In this document: positions 35,051 through 43,994 of the stretch, in pieces | How the letters are laid out: each line of letters begins with the position of its first letter | Position numbering within the stretch: the first letter of the stretch is position 1 | NCBI RefSeq assembly: GCF_002291145.1 | Contig: NZ_NTGE01000074.1 | Span: forward strand, 1-64,000 | DNA from: Streptomyces sp. SA15 | GTDB lineage: Bacteria; Actinomycetota; Actinomycetes; Streptomycetales; Streptomycetaceae | Length of the DNA stretch: 64,000 nucleotides | Direction of reading: 5' to 3' | Notes under the pieces: generated by a model | What the model was told of the DNA's origin: nothing | The model's input: only the letters and a program-made list of their open reading frames with translations | Databases searched by the model: none | Translations under genes and position numbers: made by a program

Positions 35051-36289
35051 GTGCGACGTTCCTTGGTGATACTTACCTCCGTCCTCGCGACCGGAGCTCT
35101 GACGCTCACCGCTTGCGGCTCCCGTGACGACAGCGGCGACAGTGGCGACAACGGAGACGGCAAAACCCTGACCATCGGCGTGGACGCCCCGCTCTCCGGC
35201 GAGAACTCCACCACCGGCCTCGGCATCCAGTACGGCGCCCAGATCGCCGTCGACGACGCCAACAAGAACAAGCTCGTCCCCGGCGTGACGTTCAAGCTCA
35301 AGGCCCTGGACGACAAGGCGCAGCCCGCCACCGGCCAGTCGAACGCCACGTCCATCACCGGCGACAAGACCGCCGTCGGCGCCGTCGGCCCGCTGAACTC
35401 CGGTGTCGCCCAGACCATGCAGCAGGTCTTCGCCTCGGCCAACATGGTCCAGATCTCCCCGGCGAACACCGCCCCCGAGCTGACCCAGGGCAAGAACTGG
35501 CAGACCGACAAGAAGCGGCCGTTCAAGACCTACTTCCGCACCGCCACCACCGACGAACTGCAGGGCAGCTTCGCCGCCCAGTACGCCTTCAACAAGCTCA
35601 AGAAGAAGAAGGCCTTCGTCGTCGACGACAAGCAGACCTACGGTGCCGGCCTCGCGAAGATCTTCAACGAGCAGTTCAAGAAGCTCGGCGGCCAGGTCGT
35701 CCAGACCGACCACGTCAACACCGGCACCAAGGACTTCGGCTCCCTCGTCACCAAGATCAAGAACTCCGGCGCCGACCTGCTCTACTACGGCGGCCAGTAC
35801 GACGAGTCTTCGCTGATCACCAAGCAGCTCAAGGACGCCGGCGTCAAGATCCCGCTGTTCGGCGGCGACGGCATGTTCGCCTCCACCTACATCGAAGCCG
35901 CCGGCGCCTCCTCCGAAGGCGACCTCGTCACCGCGATCGGCGTCCCCGCGGACACCCTGCCCGCCGCCAAGACGTTCATCGAGACCTACAAGGCCAAGGG
36001 CTACAAGGGCGACTACGGCGCCTACGGCGCCTACGCCTACGACGCCACCACCGCCATCATCAAGGCCGTGAAGGCCGCCGCGGACGCCAACGGCGGCAAG
36101 GTGCCCACCGACATGAACGCCCTGCGCTCCACCGTCGTCGACGAGGTCCAGAAGTCCGACTTCGAAGGCCTCACCGGCAAGGTCTCCTTCGACCAGTACG
36201 GCGACACGACCAACAAGCAGCTGACGGTTTACCAGGTCGAAAAGGGCGCCTGGAAGGCTGTCGAGACCGGCACCGCCGATCTCGGCTGA
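35051..36289 (+). CDS. livK: branched-chain amino-acid ABC transporter substrate-binding lipoprotein
   Basis: 412 residues. Lipoprotein signal MRRSLVILTSVLATGALTLT with lipobox LTAC (Cys22), then an acidic linker and a type I periplasmic-binding fold: TLTIGVDAPLSGENSTTGLG, YGAQIAVDDANKN, VGAVGPLNSGVAQTMQQVFA, KAFVVDDKQTYGAGLAKIFN, LLYYGGQYDESSLITKQLKD, YGAYAYDATTAIIKAVKAA. It captures Leu/Ile/Val or related compounds outside the membrane and delivers them to LivHMGF. The GTG at 35051 has AAAGGA upstream. A strong hairpin after the gene probably reduces read-through into the permease genes, keeping binding protein in excess. Confidence 0.93.
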   Translation: MRRSLVILTSVLATGALTLTACGSRDDSGDSGDNGDGKTLTIGVDAPLSGENSTTGLGIQYGAQIAVDDANKNKLVPGVTFKLKALDDKAQPATGQSNATSITGDKTAVGAVGPLNSGVAQTMQQVFASANMVQISPANTAPELTQGKNWQTDKKRPFKTYFRTATTDELQGSFAAQYAFNKLKKKKAFVVDDKQTYGAGLAKIFNEQFKKLGGQVVQTDHVNTGTKDFGSLVTKIKNSGADLLYYGGQYDESSLITKQLKDAGVKIPLFGGDGMFASTYIEAAGASSEGDLVTAIGVPADTLPAAKTFIETYKAKGYKGDYGAYGAYAYDATTAIIKAVKAAADANGGKVPTDMNALRSTVVDEVQKSDFEGLTGKVSFDQYGDTTNKQLTVYQVEKGAWKAVETGTADLG

Positions 36290-36312
36290 CCCAGGCCCCA
36301 AAAAGCCTCACC

Positions 36313-36351
36313 ACGGGCCGCGCGGAAGGGGACCCCGACCGCGCGGCCCGT
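36313..36351 (+). terminator. hairpin after livK (attenuating terminator)
   Basis: 13-bp stem ACGGGCCGCGCGG / CCGCGCGGCCCGT around a 13-nt loop that itself can pair GGGG/CCCC, followed by TTTCC. Located between livK and livH in the same operon direction. Confidence 0.78.
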
Positions 36352-36360
36352 TTCCACATC

Positions 36361-36412
36361 CAGACCCTGCACGCGATCAGTGCACCCCAGACCCTGCACG
36401 CCACCAGTGCAC
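36361..36412. repeat. 25-bp direct repeat upstream of livH
   Basis: CAGACCCTGCACGCGATCAGTGCAC at 36361-36385 and a copy with two mismatches at 36388-36412 (units split: CAGACCCTGCACGC + GATCAGTGCAC). They lie just before the livH ribosome site and could be a regulator target or a product of duplication. Confidence 0.7.
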
Positions 36413-36441
36413 ACGACCACCAGCGACATGGAGGCCACGCG

Positions 36442-37371
36442 GTGAACACCCTGCCGCAGCAGCTGGCCAACGGGCTGCTCCTCGGCTCGATGTACGGGCT
36501 GATCGCCATCGGCTACACGATGGTGTACGGCATCGTCCAGCTCATCAACTTCGCGCACGGCGAGATCTTCATGACCGGGGCCTTCGGCGCCCTCACGGTC
36601 TACTTCTACATCCTCCCCGACGGCACCGCGATGGCGATCGCCGTCCCCCTGATGCTGATAGGCGGCGGCATCGTCGCCATCCTCATCGCCGTCGGAGCGG
36701 AACGGTTCGCCTACCGACCACTGCGCGGAGCACCACGGCTAGCACCGCTCATCACCGCGATCGGCCTCTCCCTGGCCCTCCAGGAAGTCGTCCGCAACTT
36801 CTACCCCGGCGCCGACCGCGCCCGCGCCTTCCCCGGCCTCGACAACACCCACGACATCGGCTCCATCACCATCAAGGACGCCGACATCTTCCTGGTCGTC
36901 GCCGCCATCGTGTGCATGTCCGCCCTCGCCTTCTTCGTCCGCAAGAGCCGCACCGGCCGCGCCATGCAGGCCACCGCGCAAGACCCGGACACCGCCCAGC
37001 TCATGGGCATCGACACCAACCGCATCATCGTCATCGCCTTCGCCATCGGCGGCTTCTTCGCCGCCGTAGCAGCAGTGGCATACGGCCTGAAGTACGGCAA
37101 CGTCGACTACCGCATGGGCTTCCTCATGGGCCTCAAGGCCTTCACCGCCGCCGTCCTCGGCGGCATCGGCAACATCTACGGCGCCATGCTCGGCGGCCTC
37201 GTCCTCGGCGTCGCCGAAACCCTCGCCTCCGCCTACATCGACGGCGTCCCCGGCATGCAGCAGCTCGGCGGCCAGGCCTGGGCCGACGTCTGGGCCTTCG
37301 CCCTCCTCATCCTCGTCCTCCTCCTCAGACCACAAGGCCTGCTCGGCGAACGCGTCGCGGACAGGGCGTGA
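36442..37371 (+). CDS. livH: branched-chain amino-acid ABC transporter permease LivH
   Basis: 309 residues with about eight membrane helices. LivH signatures: QQLANGLLLGSMYGLIAIGY at the N-terminus, YGIVQLINFAHGEIFMTGAF, ERFAYRPLRGAPRLAPLITAIG (in part), VRKSRTGRAMQATAQDPDTA, and YGAMLGGLVLGVAETLASAY. One of two membrane subunits of the importer. The GTG at 36442 has GGAGG 8 nt upstream. It overlaps the possible GTG start of livM, so translation is coupled. Confidence 0.94.
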   Translation: MNTLPQQLANGLLLGSMYGLIAIGYTMVYGIVQLINFAHGEIFMTGAFGALTVYFYILPDGTAMAIAVPLMLIGGGIVAILIAVGAERFAYRPLRGAPRLAPLITAIGLSLALQEVVRNFYPGADRARAFPGLDNTHDIGSITIKDADIFLVVAAIVCMSALAFFVRKSRTGRAMQATAQDPDTAQLMGIDTNRIIVIAFAIGGFFAAVAAVAYGLKYGNVDYRMGFLMGLKAFTAAVLGGIGNIYGAMLGGLVLGVAETLASAYIDGVPGMQQLGGQAWADVWAFALLILVLLLRPQGLLGERVADRA

Positions 37372-37376
37372 TCACA

Positions 37377-39170
37377 ATGACCGACATCACCACCAAGACC
37401 ACCCCCACCACCCGCGGCCTCATCCCGCTACCGGTCGCCGCCGCCCGCGCACTCCTCCTCGCCGGCGGCATCGCCACCGCCGCCTCCGCGTTCCTCGCCT
37501 GGACCTGGACCTCCGAGTTCCCCGGCGACCTCACCGTCTACGGCTACCCCGGCGGCCTGCAGTGGCTCACCTTCACTGCCGGCCTCCTCACCACCCTCTT
37601 CACCCTCTCCCTCTACGGCGTCCGAGGCCTCGGCTGGCTCCTGCCCGCCCGCAACAACGCCCCCCTCGCCCTCGCGGCCCTGGGCGGCTTCGGTACCACC
37701 TGGTTCACCGTCATCGCCATCAGCACCAACCTCGGCGGCGTCGTCAACCTCGAACCAGGCGCCTGGATAGCCGCCATCGCCTCCCTGCTGCCCGTCCTCG
37801 GCGCCTTCGCCCTCCCCCAGGAAGGCGTCGGCGAAGACAGCACCAAGGAGAGCCTGAAGGCGTACATCACCAAACCCGACACCATCCCCACACCCCAGCC
37901 CCTCGCTCCCTGGCTGGAACGCGCCACCATCACCCTCGTGACGATCCTCGGCCTCGGCGTCTTCACCTACGGCATCGACACCGAATACGGCGAACTCTTC
38001 GTCGGCTACCTCATCGTGGTCGTCTTCTTCGCCTGGGCCCTGCACACCGCCGGCCTCATGGACCGGTTCTCGCGCCTCGTCGCCCACAACCGCAGCTTCA
38101 CGCTCGCCATGGGCTTCGCCGCAGCGATCGCGTTCCCCTTCACCCAGACCGACGACCACTACGCCAACATCGGCGTCAACATCCTCATCTTCGGAACCGT
38201 CGCCCTCGGCCTCAACATCGTCGTCGGCCTCGCCGGACTCCTCGACCTCGGATACGTCGCCTTCCTCGGCGTCGGCGCCTACACCGCCGCCCTCGTCTCC
38301 GGCTCCGAGTTCTCCACCTTCTCCGGCGTCCAGTTCCCCTTCTGGGCCTCCGCCCTCACCGGCGCCGCCGCCAGCCTCGTCTTCGGCGTCCTCATCGGCG
38401 CCCCCACCCTGCGCCTGCGCGGCGACTACCTCGCCATCGTCACCCTCGGCTTCGGAGAAATCTTCCGCATCGCCGTCAACAACATGGACGGCGAATCCGG
38501 GCCCGACATCACCAACGGCCCCAACGGAATCCCCTCCATCCCCGACCTCAACTTCTTCGGATTCAACTTCGGCGAAGCACACGACATCGGCGGCTTCACC
38601 CTCGGCCGCTTCGCCAACTACTACCTCCTGATGGTCCTCGTCATGGCCATCGTCGTCCTCGTCTACACCCGCGCCGCCGACTCCCGCATCGGCCGCTCCT
38701 GGATCGCCATCCGCGAAGACGAAACCGCGGCCACCGCCATGGGCATCAACGGCTTCCGCGTCAAACTCGTCGCCTTCGCCCTCGGCGCCTCCCTCGCCGG
38801 CCTCGCCGGCACCGTCAGCGCCCACGTCACCTACAGCGTCGTCCCCACCCCCTACCAGTTCGCGGGCTCCACACCCCCCAACTCGGCCTTCCTCCTCGCC
38901 GCAGTCGTCCTCGGCGGCATGGGCACCGTGGCAGGCCCCATCCTCGGCGCCGCACTGCTCTACCTGCTGCCCGAAAAACTGGTGTTCCTCCAGGACAAGT
39001 CGCTGCTCGCCTTCGGCGTCGCGCTCATCCTGCTGATGCGCTTCCGCCCCGAAGGCATCATCGCCAACCGCCGCAACCAACTCGAATTCCACGAGACCGG
39101 CCAACTCGACGTACCACAACAAACGACGCTGACCGACGAACCGGCAACCGTCACCAAGGCGGGGGCGTGA
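37377..39170 (+). CDS. livM: branched-chain amino-acid ABC transporter permease LivM, N-terminally extended
   Basis: 597 residues, longer than the usual 300-420. The C-terminal part (about 265-570) is the LivM permease: IFGTVALGLNIVVGLAGLLD, LGYVAFLGVGAYTAALVSGS, IGAPTLRLRGDYLAIVTLGF, GRSWIAIREDETAATAMGIN, VLGGMGTVAGPILGAALLYL. The first about 240 residues add several more membrane helices and a soluble loop (EDSTKESLKAYITKPDTIPT) of unknown role. The ATG at 37377 is used; a GTG at 37368 overlapping the livH stop is the alternative. The stop overlaps the livG GTG by 4 bp. Confidence 0.93.
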   Translation: MTDITTKTTPTTRGLIPLPVAAARALLLAGGIATAASAFLAWTWTSEFPGDLTVYGYPGGLQWLTFTAGLLTTLFTLSLYGVRGLGWLLPARNNAPLALAALGGFGTTWFTVIAISTNLGGVVNLEPGAWIAAIASLLPVLGAFALPQEGVGEDSTKESLKAYITKPDTIPTPQPLAPWLERATITLVTILGLGVFTYGIDTEYGELFVGYLIVVVFFAWALHTAGLMDRFSRLVAHNRSFTLAMGFAAAIAFPFTQTDDHYANIGVNILIFGTVALGLNIVVGLAGLLDLGYVAFLGVGAYTAALVSGSEFSTFSGVQFPFWASALTGAAASLVFGVLIGAPTLRLRGDYLAIVTLGFGEIFRIAVNNMDGESGPDITNGPNGIPSIPDLNFFGFNFGEAHDIGGFTLGRFANYYLLMVLVMAIVVLVYTRAADSRIGRSWIAIREDETAATAMGINGFRVKLVAFALGASLAGLAGTVSAHVTYSVVPTPYQFAGSTPPNSAFLLAAVVLGGMGTVAGPILGAALLYLLPEKLVFLQDKSLLAFGVALILLMRFRPEGIIANRRNQLEFHETGQLDVPQQTTLTDEPATVTKAGA

Positions 39171-40023
39171 ACAACATGACCACACCAGTACTCGAAGCAC
39201 GCGGCGTCACCATGCGCTTCGGCGGCCTCACCGCCGTACGCTCGGTCGACTTCACCGTCAACTCAGGAGAAATCGTCGGCCTGATCGGCCCCAACGGCGC
39301 CGGCAAGACGACCTTCTTCAACTGCCTCACGGGCCTCTACATCCCGACGGAAGGCACCGTCTCCTACAAGGGCACGGTCCTCCCGCCCAAGCCCCACCTC
39401 GTCACCCAGGCCGGCATCGCCCGCACCTTCCAGAACATCCGCCTGTTCGCCAACATGACGGTCCTCGAAAACGTCCTCGTCGGCCGCCACACACGGACCA
39501 AGGAAGGCCTGTGGTCGGCCCTCCTCCGCGGCCCCGGCTTCAAGAAGGCCGAAAAGGCCAGCGAGGAAAGGGCCATGGAACTCCTCGAGTTCATCGGCCT
39601 CGCCCACAAGCGCGACCACCTGGCCCGCAACCTCCCCTACGGCGAGCAGCGCAAGCTGGAGATCGCGCGGGCAATGGCGTCCGAGCCGGGCCTGCTCCTG
39701 CTGGACGAACCGACGGCCGGCATGAACCCCCAGGAGACGCGGGCCACGGAGGAACTGGTCTTCGCCATCCGCGACAAGGGCATCGCCGTCCTCGTCATCG
39801 AGCACGACATGCGCTTCATCTTCAACCTGTGCGACCGCGTCGCCGTCCTCGTCCAGGGCGAAAAACTCGTCGAAGGCACCTCCGAAGTCGTCCAGGCCGA
39901 CGAACGCGTCATCGCCGCCTACCTCGGCGAACCCTTCGAAGGCGACCCCGGCGAAGCGGAAGCCGCCGAGGTCGAAGCCGCCGAAGCAGCGCAGAGCACC
40001 ACCAGCACCAAGGGAGAAGCCCA

Positions 40024-40027
<4 letters not shown>
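39167..40027 (+). CDS. livG: branched-chain amino-acid ABC transporter ATP-binding protein LivG
   Basis: 286 residues. Walker A LIGPNGAGKTTFFNCLTGLY, Q-loop region GIARTFQNIRLFANMTVLEN, signature LPYGEQRKLEIARAMA (the LivG form of the ABC signature), Walker B LLLLDEPTAGMNPQE, H-loop VLVIEHDMRFIFNLCDR. The C-terminus has an acidic Glu/Ala tail that is not part of the core fold. It energises uptake with LivF. The GTG at 39167 overlaps livM by GTGA; the ATG at 39176 is an alternative. Confidence 0.95.
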
Positions 40028-40740
<713 letters not shown>

Positions 40741-40759
40741 GTCTTCCCCTTCGCCTTAT

Positions 40760-40805
40760 ACGACGAGGCCCGCGCCCCCTGATCCGGGGGCGCGGGCCTC
40801 GTCGT
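40760..40805. terminator. bidirectional terminator between livF and the ANTAR regulator
   Basis: A near-perfect stem of about 19 bp (ACGACGAGGCCCGCGCCCC and complement) around a short loop TGATCC, between the convergent stops at 40740 (+) and 40822 (-). Confidence 0.88.
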
Positions 40806-40821
40806 ACTCGGGTCCGGCGTG

Positions 40822-41478
40822 TCAGCCCTTGTTGGACTTCTTCTCCTCGGCGTCCTGGATGACCGCCTCGGCGACCTGCTGCATCGACATCCGACGGTCC
40901 ATCGACGTCTTCTGGATCCAACGGAACGCGGCGGGCTCCGTGAGCCCGTACTCCGTCTGGAGGATGGACTTCGCCCGGTCGACCAGCTTGCGGGTCTCCA
41001 GACGCTGGGAGAGGTCGGCGACCTCGTTCTCCAGTTCCTTCAGCTCCGTGAAGCGTGAGACGGCCATCTCGATGGCCGGGACGACGTCACTCTTGCTGAA
41101 CGGCTTCACGAGATACGCCATCGCACCCGCGTCCCTCGCCCGCTCGACGAGGTCGCGCTGCGAAAAGGCGGTGAGCATGAGGACAGGGGCGATGCGGTCT
41201 TCCGCGATCTTCTCGGCCGCCGAGATGCCGTCCAGCTTGGGCATCTTCACGTCGAGGATGACCAGGTCCGGCTTGTGCTCGCGGGCGAGCTCGACGGCCT
41301 GCTCGCCGTCACCGGCCTCGCCTACGACGGTGTAGCCCTCTTCCTCCAGCATCTCTTTGAGGTCGAGCCGGATCAGGGCCTCGTCCTCGGCGATGACGAC
41401 ACGGGTCGTCAGCGGAGGCACGTGCGACTTGTCGTCGTCGGGCGCGTCTACGGGCTGGGGCGACTCGGGGGCGGTCAC
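40822..41478 (-). CDS. response regulator with ANTAR RNA-binding domain (PdtaR-like)
   Basis: 218 residues. The receiver domain (about 25-140) has acidic pocket EDEAL and phosphorylation Asp in DLVILDVKMPKLDG, switch Thr in MLTAFSQ and Lys in LVKPFSKSD. A short coiled linker (FTELKELENEVADLSQRLET) leads to the C-terminal ANTAR domain (LVDRAKSILQTEYGLTEPAA, FRWIQKTSMDRRMSMQQVAE), which binds tandem RNA hairpins to stop termination. Mycobacterial PdtaR has the same layout and works with a separate kinase. No kinase gene is adjacent here. A role in antitermination is known for the family; the RNA targets are not visible. Confidence 0.92.
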   Translation of the reverse strand: MTAPESPQPVDAPDDDKSHVPPLTTRVVIAEDEALIRLDLKEMLEEEGYTVVGEAGDGEQAVELAREHKPDLVILDVKMPKLDGISAAEKIAEDRIAPVLMLTAFSQRDLVERARDAGAMAYLVKPFSKSDVVPAIEMAVSRFTELKELENEVADLSQRLETRKLVDRAKSILQTEYGLTEPAAFRWIQKTSMDRRMSMQQVAEAVIQDAEEKKSNKG

Positions 41479-41556
41479 GGGGGCTCCTTGGTACGGGGCA
41501 GGTTACTGCTTGCCCTGAGCCTACCTAGCTCCTGTATGTTTGAGGCACCGAGGGGT

Positions 41557-41562
41557 TAGACT
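41557..41562 (+). promoter_or_regulatory. tRNA promoter -10 element candidate
   Basis: TAGACT 18 nt before the tRNA 5' end fits the actinobacterial -10 TAGRNT. No good -35 is seen at 17-18 bp, so the start site is tentative. Confidence 0.4.
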
Positions 41563-41580
41563 GACCTTCGGTTCGAAGAA

Positions 41581-41654
41581 GCTCCGGTAGTCCAATCGGT
41601 AGAGACGATACCCTCAAAAGGTATTAAGTGTGGGTTCGAATCCCACCCGGGGCA
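41581..41654 (+). tRNA. tRNA with CAA anticodon (Leu), class I shape
   Basis: 74 nt folding cleanly: acceptor GCTCCGG/CCGGGGC (one T-G pair), D arm GTCC...AGAC, anticodon stem ATACC/GGTAT with loop CTCAAAA (anticodon CAA, Leu UUG), 5-nt variable loop TAAGT, T arm GTGGG/CCCAC with loop TTCGAAT, discriminator A73. CCA is not encoded. Class I contacts are present (T8-A14, A15-T48, G18G19-TTC). True tRNA-Leu has a long variable arm, so this one is atypical for its anticodon. A class II tRNA-Leu(CAA) may exist elsewhere. It ends at a true U-run terminator. Confidence 0.85.
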
Positions 41655-41682
41655 CTTACCTCCGATTCGAAGGTGCCCAATC

Positions 41683-41721
41683 AAAAGCGGATGTTCCCGT
41701 TCTCGTGAACATCCGCTTTTT
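41683..41721 (+). terminator. Rho-independent terminator of the tRNA
   Basis: 14-bp perfect stem AAAAGCGGATGTTC / GAACATCCGCTTTT with a 10-nt loop and a run of five T. U-run terminators are uncommon in Streptomyces, so this is a strong call. Confidence 0.88.
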
Positions 41722-41759
41722 GCTGCGTGTCGCCGCGATCACTCTCACAGAGTGTCCAC

Positions 41760-42359
41760 ATGTACGACGTCAGCACACGCAAGCGAGCTCTCGCGCTGGT
41801 TGGCCAGGGCCGCAGCCTGAATTCGGTCAGCCGAGAGACAGGCATCTCACGAGCCGCGATCCGTTCCTGGCAACAACGCCTTGAGCCCTTGCCTCGCATG
41901 GCGCCCCCGGATCCCGGACCACCCGCAGATGAACGCGCATACGCCTATCTGCTGGGTCTCTATCTCGGCGACGGCTGCATCAGCGCCCACCCGCGCGGCA
42001 CCGGCTACTACCTCCGGATCGCGTGCGCCGACGCGTGGCCCGGTCTCATGCAGCAGTGCCGTGAGGCCATCACACAAGTGCGCCCCGGCATCGGCGTCGC
42101 CACCCTCCAGAGGCAGGGCGGCTGCCGCATCACCAACTGGACGACTCGCCTCGTCGGCGGTGAGCGCAAGCGCTACGAGTATCCCCGGTACTTCTTCACC
42201 AACACCTCGACCGACATCATCCGCCTCTTCACCGATGCCCTCGACCGCGTCGGCGTCGAGTGGAAACCGCTGCACCAGAGCCGCGCCGCCGTCACCATCT
42301 CAGTCGCCCGCAAAGCCTCCGTAGCCCTAATGGACACCCACGTAGGCCCCAAACACTGA
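41760..42359 (+). CDS. HTH + LAGLIDADG-type protein, probably with an internal deletion
   Basis: 199 residues. N-terminal helix-turn-helix (TRKRALALVGQGRSLNSVSR, ETGISRAAIRSWQQRLEPLP, residues 5-45), then a LAGLIDADG-like motif YLLGLYLGDGCISAHPRGTG (about 63-82) and YPRYFFTNTSTDIIRLFTDA near the end. I recall a Streptomyces family of about 250 residues with an extra middle part, including a second, HSDG-type motif (RGLIHSDGCR) before ITNWT. Here GVATLQRQGGCRITNWTTR joins directly, so about 50 residues seem to be missing in frame. It may bind or cut DNA, or be a domesticated regulator. It lies 39 bp after the tRNA terminator. Confidence 0.7.
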   Translation: MYDVSTRKRALALVGQGRSLNSVSRETGISRAAIRSWQQRLEPLPRMAPPDPGPPADERAYAYLLGLYLGDGCISAHPRGTGYYLRIACADAWPGLMQQCREAITQVRPGIGVATLQRQGGCRITNWTTRLVGGERKRYEYPRYFFTNTSTDIIRLFTDALDRVGVEWKPLHQSRAAVTISVARKASVALMDTHVGPKH

Positions 42360-42367
42360 CCCTGAAA

Positions 42368-42394
42368 AGGGGCCCCTCCTCAAAAGGGGCCCCT
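42368..42394. terminator. paired AGGGGCCCCT palindromes, convergent terminator
   Basis: AGGGGCCCCT occurs at 42368-42377 and 42385-42394; the two copies can pair with each other around CCTCAAA or each fold alone. Located between the convergent stops at 42359 (+) and 42401 (-). Confidence 0.65.
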
Positions 42395-42400
42395 CCCCCA

Positions 42401-43837
42401 CTACTTGGGACTGTCGTCCTCCGCAATGTGGTGCACGTGGACCAGATTCGTCGTACCGGCCATACCAGGAGGGGAGCCGGCCGTGATGACCACCGTGTCG
42501 CCCTTCTGGCAGCGGCCGTACTTCAGAAGCAACTCGTCCACCTGGGCGACCATCGCATCCGTCGACTCCACACTCGGCCCCAGGAACGTCTCCACACCCC
42601 ACGTGAGGTTGAGTTGCGACCGCGTCGCCGGTTCAGGGGTGAACGCCAGCAGCGGGATCGGCGAGCGGTACCGGGACAGTCGGCGGGCCGTGTCGCCGGA
42701 CTGGGTGAAGGCGACCAGGAACTTCGCGCCCAGGAAGTCGCCCATTTCCGCCGCCGCTCGGGCGACCGCACCGCCCTGTGTGCGGGGCTTGTTGCGTTCG
42801 GTCAGGGGCGGGAGGCCCTTCGCGAGGATGTCCTCCTCGGCGGCCTCGACGATCTTCGCCATCGTGGTGACCGTCTCGATGGGGTACTTGCCGACGCTCG
42901 TCTCGCCGGACAGCATGACCGCGTCCGTGCCGTCGATGACCGCGTTCGCCACGTCGGAGGCCTCCGCCCTGGTCGGGCGGGAGTTTTCGATCATGGAGTC
43001 GAGCATCTGCGTAGCGACGATGACCGGCTTGGCGTTGCGCTTGGCGAGTTTGATCGCGCGCTTCTGGACGATGGGCACCTGTTCCAGGGGCATTTCCACG
43101 CCCAGGTCTCCGCGCGCGACCATGATGCCGTCGAAGGCGGCGACGATGTCGTCGATCGCGTCGACCGCCTGGGGCTTTTCGACCTTGGCGATGACGGGGA
43201 GGCGGCGGCCTTCTTCGTCCATGATGCGGTGGACGTCCTGGATGTCCTTGCCGCTGCGGACGAAGGACAGTGCGATGACGTCGAAGCCCATGCGCAGGGC
43301 CCAGCGGAGGTCCGCCTCGTCCTTGTCCGAGAGGGCGGGGACCGACACCGCGACGCCCGGTAGGTTCAGCCCCTTGTGGTCGGAGATCATGCCGCCTTCG
43401 ACCACGGTGGTGTGGACGCGGGGGCCGTCGACGGCGGTGACTTCGAGGCAGACCTTGCCGTCGTCGACGAGGATGCGTTCACCGGGGGTGACGTCGGTGG
43501 CGAGGCCGTCGTAGGTCGTGCCGCAGGTCTTTCCGTTCCCGTCGACACCCTCCTCCACCGTGATGGTGAAGGTGTCGCCGCGTTCAAGGAGTACGGGGCC
43601 TTCGGTGAAGTGGCCGAGGCGGATCTTCGGGCCTTGAAGGTCGGCGAGGATTCCGATGCTGCGGCCGGTTTCGTCGGAGGCCTTTCGTACGTGCTGGTAG
43701 CGCACCTCGTGGTCGGCGTAGCTGCCGTGGCTGAGGTTGAATCGGGCTACGTCCATTCCGGCGTCGACCAGTGCCTTGATCTGGTCGTATGAGTCGGTGG
43801 CGGGCCCCAGGGTGCAGACGATCTTTGCTCGGCGCAT
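42401..43837 (-). CDS. pyk: pyruvate kinase
   Basis: 478 residues, the normal length. Motifs: N-terminal RRAKIVCTLGPATDSYDQIK, MDVARFNLSHGSYADHEVRY, the substrate/metal site VIAKVEKPQAVDAIDDIVAA and FDGIMVARGDLGVEMPLEQV, and RAEASDVANAVIDGTDAVML SGET (split). The enzyme converts PEP and ADP to pyruvate and ATP, the final step of glycolysis. The C-terminal domain is complete. The 5' region (43838-43930) is clearly A/T-richer than its surroundings and probably holds the promoter; no confident hexamers are claimed. Confidence 0.97.
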   Translation of the reverse strand: MRRAKIVCTLGPATDSYDQIKALVDAGMDVARFNLSHGSYADHEVRYQHVRKASDETGRSIGILADLQGPKIRLGHFTEGPVLLERGDTFTITVEEGVDGNGKTCGTTYDGLATDVTPGERILVDDGKVCLEVTAVDGPRVHTTVVEGGMISDHKGLNLPGVAVSVPALSDKDEADLRWALRMGFDVIALSFVRSGKDIQDVHRIMDEEGRRLPVIAKVEKPQAVDAIDDIVAAFDGIMVARGDLGVEMPLEQVPIVQKRAIKLAKRNAKPVIVATQMLDSMIENSRPTRAEASDVANAVIDGTDAVMLSGETSVGKYPIETVTTMAKIVEAAEEDILAKGLPPLTERNKPRTQGGAVARAAAEMGDFLGAKFLVAFTQSGDTARRLSRYRSPIPLLAFTPEPATRSQLNLTWGVETFLGPSVESTDAMVAQVDELLLKYGRCQKGDTVVITAGSPPGMAGTTNLVHVHHIAEDDSPK

Positions 43838-43994
43838 GTTTCGACCCTAGGTCTTACCGGCGAGTAGAGAATTGGTGGGGCATGACTACTCAACAACTGT
43901 TCGGTGAAGCCTTACTGACAAGTGTTGAATTGTGCGGCGGCGTGCTCCGATGAGCATTCTGGCCGACTTTCCGGGTGCTATTGCGGTCCTGGTG

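Noticed and set aside
34910..36301. Long minus-strand frame opposite livK
   Set aside because: Its translation is a Gly/Val/Asp-rich shadow. The plus strand codes a clear lipoprotein binding protein with signal peptide and ribosome site.
37428..39200. 590-residue minus-strand frame opposite livM
   Set aside because: Low-complexity acidic Gly/Asp/Glu sequence, a known artefact opposite C-ending codons. LivM on the plus strand has all family motifs.
43838..43930. Damage-type box TGTCAGTA upstream of pyk
   Set aside because: On the minus strand TTGTCAGTA occurs, but the last G of TGTCRGTG is missing and no suitable -10 lies 8 nt further.
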